A stretch of 64,000 nt of DNA from positions 82,935 through 146,934 of the forward strand of contig NZ_JARXWB010000020.1 of NCBI RefSeq assembly GCF_029892425.1, in the 5' to 3' direction. The stretch is from Bradyrhizobium sp. BR13661. Its GTDB lineage: Bacteria > Pseudomonadota > Alphaproteobacteria > Rhizobiales > Xanthobacteraceae. Numbering within the stretch: position 1 is the first letter of the stretch; every line of letters begins with the position of its first letter. A model generated the notes under the pieces. The model did not search any database. It saw only the letters and a list, made by a program, of their open reading frames with translations, and was not told the origin of the DNA. Below, one piece after another: positions 27,174 through 34,701 of this stretch. Made by a program: the position numbers and the translations under genes.

Positions 27174-27737
27174 ATGAAGAAGACTTCATATCAAGCGCAG
27201 TGCCTGGAAGGCCTGTCCGGTTCTTTGGGACGACCGTCGGTCGTTACCATTGGAACATTCGATGGCCTGCATGCCGGACACCAGGCCGTATTGGGAGCGG
27301 CAATGGGCATTGCTGCTAGCAGAAGCCTCCGATCGATCGCGATAACTTTCGATCCCCGGCCTGAGACTGTTTTGTCTCCCAATACAGCATTGCCAGACGT
27401 TATTCCCGTGTTCGAGCGAATAAGACGTATACATTCATTCAAATTCGATGAAGTTGTCGTTCTTAGGTTCACTCGCAAGCTGGCGTCTTTGCCGGGTGAG
27501 GCGTTCTTAGCTAAGATCGAAGCGCTGTATTCTATGCAAGTCCTGTGCGTTGGTGAGGACTTTGCACTTGGCCGTGGCGCATCGTGCAATATTGCAACAA
27601 TGCGCGCGTTGGGCGTGGATGTTGTTTCAGTGCCGTTGGTCGCGGGCTCTGTTGCTGGCCAGAAGGCCAGTTCGACCAACATGCGCCGTGCGGTTGCGGA
27701 GGGAGTGGAAGCGTCAATAGCGTCGCGGTTTGCCTAG
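27174..27737 (+). CDS. Stand-alone FAD synthetase (RibF N-terminal domain only)
   Basis: 187-aa protein matching only the FMN adenylyltransferase domain of bacterial RibF, which makes FAD from FMN and ATP. Seen are GRPSVVTIGTFDGLHAGHQAVL with the nucleotidyltransferase HxGH as H33-A-G-H36, ITFDPRPETVL near 62, PVFERIRRI near 80, the flavin-binding loop GEDFALGRGASCNI near 125 (usually DFRFGxxxxG), and a C-terminal KASSTNMRRAVAEGVE equivalent to the VSST-R motif. The frame ends exactly where the riboflavin kinase domain begins in normal RibF (about 310 aa), with no recognisable kinase remnant after it. As last gene of a two-component FAD monooxygenase operon it could provide extra FAD locally (inference). 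Confidence 0.87.
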   Translation: MKKTSYQAQCLEGLSGSLGRPSVVTIGTFDGLHAGHQAVLGAAMGIAASRSLRSIAITFDPRPETVLSPNTALPDVIPVFERIRRIHSFKFDEVVVLRFTRKLASLPGEAFLAKIEALYSMQVLCVGEDFALGRGASCNIATMRALGVDVVSVPLVAGSVAGQKASSTNMRRAVAEGVEASIASRFA

Positions 27738-27888
27738 ACACTTTTGACAGTGCTGGGCCGAGTGCGGATGTACTCCTGTGGCATTGCTTTCGTGTCTGTG
27801 CCGCGATCCGCGATCAAGATCGGCGTGCGCTGTCATTTTCTTAGTCTTGGCAGGGAGCGCCCGGGTCTGCCGATCATTGAATCGGCCT

Positions 27889-28596
27889 TCAAGAGCGCGC
27901 GAGTGAGGCTTCTCTTTGACCCAGCCACGTTAGGGCTTCGGAGATATGAAGCACCGGCTTCTCGTCTAGCTTTAGGTCTCTCTCGATATGCTCGAGGTGG
28001 CTGAGCATCAGGTTGGCAGCCGAGGCGCCATCCTGCTTCTTGATCGCAGTCACGATCCGTCGGTGCTCTTGAACCGGACAGCCATCGTCACCGTTTGCAT
28101 AGAGCAGGATGGCGAGGCAGACGAGGGCTTGTAATTCTGTCATCAAGCGGATCAGGACTTGATTGCCGGTAAGACGGACCAAGTGCAGGTGGAATTCACC
28201 AGTGAGTCGCACGAGCGACCCACGGTCGCCATCCCTGCGGGCGCGGTCCTCGTCGTTTAAATGGGCCGAGAGCTCATCGAAACAAATATCCGCGGCTTTT
28301 GATGCAAGGATTTTCACGATTTCCGGCTCGATCATCCGGCGAACGACCATCAATTGCTGTGCTTCGTGTCGAGAAGGTGAAGCCACATGGGTGGCACCAT
28401 TCGGAAGCTTGACCAAGATTCCGTCTTGAGAGAGGCGTGCAATCACCTGCCGGATGGTGGTCCGGCTTACATCGAAGGCCGAGGCCAGTGCTTCTTCTGT
28501 AAGCCGTGCGCCCGGTGGCATACGCTGTTCGAAAATGGCTTGGAGAAGGCGTGTTTGGATGCTCTGTTCCGATTGACCTCGTTGGCTTTTCCTCAT
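27889..28596 (-). CDS. GntR-family regulator with FCD domain (paralog 2)
   Basis: GntR/FadR-type regulator, 235 aa, start set at the ATG at 28596 (MRKSQRGQSEQ), preceded by GGGATAAG. The frame reaches 28659, but the extra 21 residues are absent from the homologous part of the paralogs. The HTH reads LLQAIFEQRMPPGARLTEEALASAFDVSRTTIRQVIARLSQDGIL. The FCD domain has RRMIEPEIVKILA, EFHLHLVRLTGNQVLIRLMTELQALVCLAILLY and EHRRIVTAI. It is most similar to the fourth copy at 30429-31136. It is convergent with the FAD synthetase gene, 151 nt apart. Confidence 0.93.
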   Translation of the reverse strand: MRKSQRGQSEQSIQTRLLQAIFEQRMPPGARLTEEALASAFDVSRTTIRQVIARLSQDGILVKLPNGATHVASPSRHEAQQLMVVRRMIEPEIVKILASKAADICFDELSAHLNDEDRARRDGDRGSLVRLTGEFHLHLVRLTGNQVLIRLMTELQALVCLAILLYANGDDGCPVQEHRRIVTAIKKQDGASAANLMLSHLEHIERDLKLDEKPVLHISEALTWLGQREASLARS

Positions 28597-28897
28597 GCAA
28601 CTTATCCCGTCGGATACCGAGCGCTGCGCCACAGTCGGCATCATCTTCATGAAATCCAATAGCCCACATGTGCTGGCCTGATGCCTGAAGCGTATCCGTG
28701 CGCGGCAGGCCGCTTTGGGAAGAGGCCTGGCGGCAGGGTATGCAGCGCACTTCGGCGTATCGAACCGTAGAGTTCATTCCTTAAGCATTACGCAGAGGAT
28801 TTGAGCAACCCACTGGTGATCGGAGCTGGGATGCAAAAAAGTGCTAAGACTTTTAGATAGTTAAGGGGCTCATCAAGTTCAGACATATTAAAATGGA

Positions 28898-28960
28898 GTA
28901 CAATAATGTGCGCAAAAGTTGCAGTAATTGTTTCCAAAAGGTCGATCTGCATGTATACAT
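28898..28960 (+). promoter_or_regulatory. Operator-like motifs in the GntR intergenic region
   Basis: GTACAATAATGTGCGC at 28898-28913 matches GTACAATATTGTGCAC at 31444-31459 upstream of dppA at 14 of 16 positions. GCAGTAATTGTTTCCAAAA at 28921-28939 resembles the site at 19623-19640. A perfect 10-bp palindrome ATGTATACAT is at 28951-28960. Such AT-rich, symmetric ACAAT/ATTGT sequences are typical of GntR-FCD binding sites; assignment here is by pattern only. Confidence 0.45.
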
Positions 28961-29284
28961 AACGCGGAGCGCTCGCTCTGACACGTTGGCTAGCGCGCCG
29001 GGAATAGGGCAGCAGCCTAGTGGCGCGATGCGCGGTGAAAAGAGCGTCTGCGAACCGTCAAAAGTCCGTTCTTGAAAAGTCAGTCCAGTCTTGCCGGCCA
29101 TGATTTCTCATCGAGCCGCGAACGTCTCCGATCGAGTTTGGCTGCGTGACGCAACGGAGGAAGGAATTCTGAGGTCGTCGGGACGGACCACAATAGCGGA
29201 GCTCTGCATTGCCTTTATGGGCGGCCGCCAAGGATCTGGGCGTGGAGTTCGGTTCACAGGGCTCTCCCGCTCACTCGTCGTTGC

Positions 29285-29346
29285 TCCGCTGGCAGGCCGG
29301 TTGTCTGCTCCTCCCTGACTTGGCCGTCACCGCATCGGTGACGGCC
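29285..29346. repeat. Dispersed double-hairpin element, copy A
   Basis: TCCGCTGGCAGGCCGGTTGT and following bases, then a perfect hairpin GGCCGTCAC (29322-29330) / GTGACGGCC (29338-29346) with a 7-nt loop and ATTTTC after it. The same 60-bp block, with the first hairpin better conserved, occurs at 40417-40478 after the hydantoinase gene. Copy A is not directly downstream of any intact gene. Confidence 0.65.
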
Positions 29347-29637
29347 ATTTTCGGTCAGTAATTCATCGGCTGCGCCTTCGCCCATAGGCGATAGGTTCGA
29401 CTGGACCGGCGGGGCGCGACAATGCCGCGCCGCGCCCTCGATTCCGAAGGTGTAGTCGGCGCGGCGCTTGAGATCGGGTCGCAGTGACCTGCTATAGAAG
29501 TAGCGTTTGTCGAGCGGCGGAGGAGTTCACAGTCAACAAGCGAGAGGTAAGGCCGGCGCTATCTCAGCTTGCCGCTGACGCTCTGGACTGGTACGGCGAT
29601 TGATTATGCACTCCAAGCGCGTCAGGAGGTAGGCCGG

Positions 29638-30357
29638 TTGAAACGAAAAAAAGATAATGCGAAACCGCCACGAGGACATCCTCAGGAGCAGATGCGGCGT
29701 CATTTCCTGCAGGCCGTCTTTGAGCAGCGAGTGCCACCTGGGGCGCGCCTGACGGAGGAAGCTCTCGCCGAGACCTTTGGCGTAAGCCGGACTGTAATCC
29801 GGCAGGTGATCGCTCGTCTGGTCCAGGACGGCATCTTGATCAAGCAAGCGACTGGGGCGACCAATGTCGCTGCCCCGACGCGAAGCGAGACCAAGAAAAT
29901 GCTCACCGTCCGTCACATGATCGAGCCAGAGATTGTCAGGTCATTGGCGACGAGGTCGGGCAGCTTGTCATTCGACGCCTTGAAGTCTCATCTGGACAAA
30001 GAGGATCAGGCAAGAGCGGCCAGGGATAGGGCGACCCTAGTCCGCTTGGTCGGCGAATTTCACCTCATGCTCGCGCAGATGACGGATAATCCGATTTTGA
30101 TCCGTCTGCTGACCAAATTGCAGGCGCTGGTCTGCCTCGCGATTCTGCTTTATGCGACCGAAGAAGATGCCTGCCCGAAGGGCGAGCACCGAGGAATTGT
30201 GGAGGCCATGATCGCGGGCGAAGGCGAGCGTGCTGCGGAGATCATGCGGCACCATCTGCATCATATCGAAGAAGATCTGCAACTCGACGAAATCCCGAAG
30301 GTTGATCCTCATCTCTCTGGTGCTTTACGTTGGTTGCGCGATCGATCTGTCGGATAG
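29638..30357 (+). CDS. GntR-family regulator with FCD domain (paralog 3)
   Basis: GntR/FadR-type regulator, 239 aa. I choose the TTG at 29638 because a perfect AGGAGGT lies at 29624-29630 with 7-nt spacing, and because the resulting length matches the paralogs; the frame is open back to 29569. The HTH reads FLQAVFEQRVPPGARLTEEALAETFGVSRTVIRQVIARLVQDGILI, and the FCD domain has VRHMIEPEIVRSLA, EFHLMLAQMTDNPILIRLLTKLQALVCLAILLY and EHRGIVEAM. It is closest in its HTH to paralog 1. It is convergent with paralog 4, 71 nt apart. Confidence 0.92.
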   Translation: MKRKKDNAKPPRGHPQEQMRRHFLQAVFEQRVPPGARLTEEALAETFGVSRTVIRQVIARLVQDGILIKQATGATNVAAPTRSETKKMLTVRHMIEPEIVRSLATRSGSLSFDALKSHLDKEDQARAARDRATLVRLVGEFHLMLAQMTDNPILIRLLTKLQALVCLAILLYATEEDACPKGEHRGIVEAMIAGEGERAAEIMRHHLHHIEEDLQLDEIPKVDPHLSGALRWLRDRSVG

Positions 30358-30428
30358 ATGCTACAGCGCCATAGACACAGCACCACGGTCGTACATTGTT
30401 GATAAATTGCGCTGCTGCGGCCTCTGGT

Positions 30429-31136
30429 TCAGGATCCCGCGGACGAGCGCTCTTTCCGCTTAAGCCAGGTTAGGGCGTCGGTAATCTCGACCGCTGGTTT
30501 GTCGTCAAGCCGCAAATCCTTCTCAATGTGATTGAGATGTCCAAGCATCAAAGCTGCCGCTGAAGCACCGTCGTTCTCTTTGATCGCCGCGACGATCTTC
30601 CGATGTTCGTCGGGAGGGCAGGCATCGTCGCCGCTGGCATAGAGAAGGATCGCAAGGCAGACCAGCGTCTGCAATTCGGTCATCAGCCTGATCAAGATCT
30701 CATTCCCGGTCATCTGCGCAAGATGTAGATGAAATTCTCCAGTAAGGCGGACGAGCGTTCCACGGTCGCCGGACCGGCGCGCTCGATCCTCCTCTTTCAA
30801 ATGTGCCGTGAGAGTTGTGAAGGATAGCGTCGAGGCGCTCGCTGCCAGCATCTTCACGATTTCTGGCTCGATCATTCGACGCACGGTTAGCAGTTGTTGG
30901 GCTTCATTTCGGGATGGTGCGGCTACATGCGTAGCGCCGGTCGGAAACTTCACCAAGATGCCGTCTTGTGCAAGCCGGGCAATCACTAACCGAATGGTCG
31001 TTCGGCTGACCTCGAACGTCGTAGCCAAAGCTTCTTCGGTCAAGCGCGCGCCGGGCGGCATTCTCTGTTCGAATATGGCCTGAAGGAGCCGCGTTCGAAT
31101 GGCTTGTTCCGATTGGCCTCTCTGATTCTTCTTCAT
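30429..31136 (-). CDS. GntR-family regulator with FCD domain (paralog 4)
   Basis: GntR/FadR-type regulator, 235 aa from the ATG at 31136 (MKKNQRGQSEQ); the frame extends to 31199 without support from the paralogs. The HTH reads LLQAIFEQRMPPGARLTEEALATTFEVSRTTIRLVIARLAQDGIL, and the FCD domain RRMIEPEIVKMLA, EFHLHLAQMTGNEILIRLMTELQTLVCLAILLY, EHRKIVAAI. It shares the leader pattern N/SQRGQSEQ with paralog 2 and is its nearest relative in the window. It is divergent from the peptide-type ABC operon across 0.8 kb that contains a 22-bp palindrome, so it is the best candidate regulator of that operon (inference). Confidence 0.93.
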   Translation of the reverse strand: MKKNQRGQSEQAIRTRLLQAIFEQRMPPGARLTEEALATTFEVSRTTIRLVIARLAQDGILVKFPTGATHVAAPSRNEAQQLLTVRRMIEPEIVKMLAASASTLSFTTLTAHLKEEDRARRSGDRGTLVRLTGEFHLHLAQMTGNEILIRLMTELQTLVCLAILLYASGDDACPPDEHRKIVAAIKENDGASAAALMLGHLNHIEKDLRLDDKPAVEITDALTWLKRKERSSAGS

Positions 31137-31932
31137 CGGGATGTCCCATCCAAGCAGCCTATTTTGAGCGGAGAACTCGCAATCCTGGGCAGCCTGCAAT
31201 TACGTATAGGCAGGTGCGGCGTCGCACAGAAGGCAGGCACTTACTCGAAGAGGCCGTTTCCACTGTTTCTCGCGGCTCGCCGCGTGCGGTTGCATCTCGG
31301 CAAAGCCTGGCTGCACGACGCCCCGCGAGCCGCTCCCGAGCCTATCACGGGCATCAAGATAATCCTTTGGGCGGTCGGCGTCTCCTGATTTCGCAAAAAT
31401 CTACGCAATATCAGTCGTGTAGATCATGGCATGGGGTATGCCTGTACAATATTGTGCACAATATTGTGCCCAGAAGTCAAAAAAAATGCTTCCAATAGTT
31501 CCGATCACGAGTATGGTCTCTAGAGATCGAGGCACCCGAAGTGGGGGAGTCTCGATTGGCCGCAGCGATCAATAGGACGCGCGGAAACAGGGATGAGACG
31601 TTCGATGGTTGGGCATGCATCAAGCGCCGGTGCGCGCGATCGCGTAGTCGCGGTCGGTTATCCCACGTTCCAGTTTTGGCAGTCGGCCGTTTTGCGGCCG
31701 AAAATACGCCGGCTCCGCCGTGCGGATTCGAACCGAACAATTTCTTCAGCTTGGCGTGATGCGATCTTTTCAAGCTCCGCACCCAAAGCGCTGTGCCTAC
31801 ACGAGAACCCGACTCAAGCAACAACGAGCCGACGACGAGGCTCTCGTTTGCTTGGGCGAGCTGCGGAGGTCCACGTTCGCTGACCAATCGAATTGCCGGA
31901 CAGTTAATCTAAGCAAAGAGGAGGTGTGGTCT
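31137..31932. other. Divergent regulatory region between GntR paralog 4 and the dpp-like operon
   Basis: About 800 bp. It contains the 22-bp palindrome at 31446-31467 and a small hairpin TCGGCCG (31683-31689) / CGGCCGA (31695-31701) followed by AAA. The frame of the binding protein is open upstream to 31720, but that stretch looks non-coding. No other gene recognised. Confidence 0.4.
31446..31467. promoter_or_regulatory. Perfect 22-bp palindrome, probable GntR operator of the dpp-like operon
   Basis: ACAATATTGTG at 31446-31456 is followed immediately by its exact reverse complement CACAATATTGT at 31457-31467. Each half also contains the inner palindrome ACAATATTGT. The symmetry, AT-richness and position between a GntR-FCD gene and its divergent operon fit an operator. 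A 16-bp relative lies at 28898-28913. Confidence 0.6.
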
Positions 31933-33585
31933 ATGACTAGAATCTTGAATACGTCCGAAAATGATGCGCGTCGGAACGCGCGACGCTGGGCGGTTAGCTC
32001 GGCGTTGCAAGCGCTTGTGTTGGCGGCGACCCCTGTACTGAGTACCGCAGTACTCTCCCCTGCGTTTGCTCAAGGCGCAGCAAAGACTACGCTTGTTGTC
32101 GCGGCCCCGCGAACTCCTGAGTCGCTTGACCAGGAATATCCGCCGACTGAAGCAGTTCACGAAGTTCGCCGCAATGTGTATGAGCGGCTTCTCGGCTATG
32201 CACCGAAAGTTGTCGACGGCATTACCTATGAGGATTTCGACAAGATCGTTGGGACTCTCGCGGAGAGCTGGGACATCACACCCGACAAGAAGTCGATCAC
32301 CTTCCATCTCAGGAAGGGCGTAAAAAGCTCGGCTGGCAATGAATTGAACGCCGACTCCGTGATGTGGTCGTTCGAGCGTGGCTGGAATCTGAAATCGAAC
32401 TTCCACTGGTATATGACGCAGATCCTCAAGATCACCTCATTCCAGGACTCGTTCGCGAAGGTGGATGATTATACCGTCAAAGTCTCGATTCCGAATCCGT
32501 CGCCGCTCATCGATCGCCTCTGGGTCAATAGCGACCTTGGCATCCTCGACGCCGTTGAGATGAAGAAGCATGTCACGCCTGAGGACCAATGGGGCGGCAA
32601 GTGGTTGGCCTCACACTCGGCCTCGTATGGTCCTTACTATGTGACCGAATACAGCCCTGGCCAGCAGGTGGTCTACGAGGCAAACGAGAGCTACTATCGG
32701 GGCTCTCCGAAGATCAAGAAGATCATCTTCCGTGAAATGCCCACCTCTTCGAATCGCGTCGCTGCGCTTCAGGCGGGGTCGGTTGACGTTGCCGAGTACC
32801 TGCTGCCGCGCGAGCTTTCCCTTCTGGAAAAGGCGCCCGGTGTGAAGATCTGGAAAGTCTTCGGCAACTATATTCATCGCGCCGAGATGAACAACACAAT
32901 GAAGCCGTTCGACAATCCCAAGGTTCGGCTTGCTCTGAACTATCTGGTCCCGCGGGATGAGATTTTGAAGGCCGTCTATTTCGGGACTGCCAGGCCAACC
33001 AAGAGCCCCATTTCGGAAATCTATCCGGGCTTTACAGATCAGTACTTCCACTTCAATTCGGACGTGGCCAAGGCGAAGGAGTTGCTGGCCGAAGCGGGCT
33101 TGAAAGACGGTTTCAAAACCGAGCTAGGCTATCGGACCGGCGACCAGATCGAGGAGGAGATCGCCGTAATTCTGAAGTCCGCCTTTGCCAAGGCCGGCGT
33201 CGACGTCACGCTGTCCAAGCTGCCGGCGTCCACCCTCGTCGAGCGCTACACCAAGGGAGAGATACCGATGTATTTTTTCCGCGACATGGCGATCGTGCCG
33301 GATGCAGCCTATGTCGCCAATTTGTGGCTGAACAGCGGTTCACTGATCGACTATTCGAAGTTCAAGAATCCGGAAGTTGATCAACTGATCAATGCCGGTC
33401 TCACGAGCGTGGATGAGAAGAAGCGCCTCGAGGACATGAAGCGGGTGCAGCAAATCACGGTCGAAAATGCCCCGTGGGTCTTCCTCTTCAATCCAGGTTA
33501 CCAGCTCGCTACCCGCACCAACGTCAAGGGGTACTCCTGGTACACGCCCAACGGCAACGCTTGGTTTGACTTCTACAAAGAGTAA
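31933..33585 (+). CDS. Peptide/nickel-type ABC transporter substrate-binding protein (DppA/OppA family)
   Basis: SBP_bac_5 family periplasmic receptor, 550 aa from the ATG at 31933, preceded by GAGGAGGTG. A long signal peptide with charged N-region runs to about residue 48 (LSPAFAQ before GAAKTTLVV). The core shows VHEVRRNVYERLLGY, LAESWDITPDKKSITFHLRKGVKSSAGNELNADSV (the family's highly conserved middle) and FDNPKVRLALNYLVPRDEIL. Members bind di/oligopeptides, opines, nickel, glutathione or sugars, so the ligand is open. Two permeases and a fused ATPase follow, then an epimerase, an SDR and a hydantoinase, which argues for a small amide- or sugar-containing nutrient rather than a peptide (inference). 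Confidence 0.92.
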   Translation: MTRILNTSENDARRNARRWAVSSALQALVLAATPVLSTAVLSPAFAQGAAKTTLVVAAPRTPESLDQEYPPTEAVHEVRRNVYERLLGYAPKVVDGITYEDFDKIVGTLAESWDITPDKKSITFHLRKGVKSSAGNELNADSVMWSFERGWNLKSNFHWYMTQILKITSFQDSFAKVDDYTVKVSIPNPSPLIDRLWVNSDLGILDAVEMKKHVTPEDQWGGKWLASHSASYGPYYVTEYSPGQQVVYEANESYYRGSPKIKKIIFREMPTSSNRVAALQAGSVDVAEYLLPRELSLLEKAPGVKIWKVFGNYIHRAEMNNTMKPFDNPKVRLALNYLVPRDEILKAVYFGTARPTKSPISEIYPGFTDQYFHFNSDVAKAKELLAEAGLKDGFKTELGYRTGDQIEEEIAVILKSAFAKAGVDVTLSKLPASTLVERYTKGEIPMYFFRDMAIVPDAAYVANLWLNSGSLIDYSKFKNPEVDQLINAGLTSVDEKKRLEDMKRVQQITVENAPWVFLFNPGYQLATRTNVKGYSWYTPNGNAWFDFYKE

Positions 33586-33593
33586 ATCCGCTC

Positions 33594-33619
33594 GGCGGGA
33601 GCGTCACGACGCTCCCGCC
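33594..33619. terminator. Strong hairpin between the binding-protein and permease genes
   Basis: GGCGGGAGCGTC at 33594-33605 pairs perfectly with GACGCTCCCGCC at 33608-33619, a 12-bp GC-rich stem right after the binding protein gene. Only TTTGG follows, so partial termination or 3'-end protection is likely, letting the receptor be made in excess. Confidence 0.7.
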
Positions 33620-33646
33620 TTTGGCACCTCGTGAACGAGAGCAAAC

Positions 33647-34690
33647 ATGCACCGCGTCGTACGTCTTTGGCGCTCTACTCCGCGTCCAATGAGAATCTTA
33701 ATGGCGAGACTTCCCCTGATCGTGCCTCAGATGTTCGGCGTGATGCTGGTGACTTTCGTCCTCGTTCGCTTGCTGCCGGGCGATCCGGCGCTCCTTATGC
33801 TGGGAAATACGGCGACTCCGGAAAGCATCGCAGCCTTGCGCGAGAGGCTCGGGCTCAATCATAGCATCTGGGAGCAGTTTCTTCGCTACGCCTGGAACGT
33901 CTTGCACGGCGATCTAGGGATATCTCTCTTTACCTCGAATCCAGTGGCTGTCGATCTTCTCGAACGCGCGCCGGCGACGCTCGAGCTAATCATTTACGCG
34001 ATGATCCTCACCGTCATTGTCGGTGTCACGGTTGCAGTCGTCTCGGTCGTCCGGCAGGGCGGCATCGTCGATCATCTCAGCCGGGTTTATGGTCTTGCGG
34101 CCGGTGCGATTCCCGACTTCTGGGTCGGACTGCTTCTAATCTATTTTCTCTTTTATCTTGGCGGGATCGCGCCAGCTCCTTTCGGTCGCCTTGACGCCTT
34201 CGTCCAACCCCCCAGCCATATCACCGGTTTCTACACTATTGATGGCTTCCTAACAGGTAACTTCGGCGCTGTGGCATCCGCCTTCGGACGCCTTGCGCTT
34301 CCGGTTCTTACTTTGACTATCGTGAATGCCGGCGCTCTGATGAAGATGACCAAGACGACGTTTGCCGACGTGTATCGAAGTGACTTTATCAAGCATCAAC
34401 GCGCCAGCGGTCTTCACGAAACAACGATAACCAAGAGCGCGCTTCGCAACAGCTTGCCGCCTGTTATTACCATGGTGGGCTTTCTGTTCGGCTTCCTGCT
34501 CGGCGCGGCTGTTCTCGTCGAAACCATTTTCGCCTGGGGAGGGCTCGGCCAGTACGCTGTCCAAGCCGTCATCAACAGTGACTACCCGGCACTGCAAGGT
34601 TTCGTGCTGGTCGCCGCGGGATTCATCCTCATCGTCTACCTCGTGGTAGACATTCTGTATGAACTTGCCGACCCCCGTATCAAGGTCTGA
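33647..34690 (+). CDS. ABC transporter permease, DppB/OppB type
   Basis: Inner-membrane permease of the BPD_transp_1 family, 347 aa, about six hydrophobic segments. The OppB-type N-terminal helix is LPLIVPQMFGVMLVTFVLVRLLPGDPALLMLG; later come LGLNHSIWEQFLRYAWNVLHGDLGISL, the coupling-helix EAA loop around SDFIKHQRASGLHETTITKSALRNSLPPVI and ETIFAWGGLGQYAVQAV. The ATG at 33647 follows GAGAGCAAAC; further in-frame ATGs at 33689 and 33701 are alternatives. It pairs with the DppC-like protein next. Confidence 0.92.
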   Translation: MHRVVRLWRSTPRPMRILMARLPLIVPQMFGVMLVTFVLVRLLPGDPALLMLGNTATPESIAALRERLGLNHSIWEQFLRYAWNVLHGDLGISLFTSNPVAVDLLERAPATLELIIYAMILTVIVGVTVAVVSVVRQGGIVDHLSRVYGLAAGAIPDFWVGLLLIYFLFYLGGIAPAPFGRLDAFVQPPSHITGFYTIDGFLTGNFGAVASAFGRLALPVLTLTIVNAGALMKMTKTTFADVYRSDFIKHQRASGLHETTITKSALRNSLPPVITMVGFLFGFLLGAAVLVETIFAWGGLGQYAVQAVINSDYPALQGFVLVAAGFILIVYLVVDILYELADPRIKV

Positions 34691-34701
34691 AGGAAAGCGC
34701 C

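Larger units (their letters stand above)
28597..29637. other. Long intergenic region between GntR paralogs 2 and 3
   Basis: About 1.04 kb. It holds an operator/promoter-like cluster at 28898-28960 and a double-hairpin terminator-like element at 29285-29346, but between them no ORF with recognisable protein character. It could be the shell of a lost gene or the template of a non-coding RNA. The remaining sequence to 29637 shows nothing recognisable. Confidence 0.4.

Noticed and set aside
29638..29640. The far upstream start (29569) for GntR paralog 3
   Set aside because: The TTG at 29638 has a perfect AGGAGGT at 7-nt spacing and gives the same length as the other paralogs.
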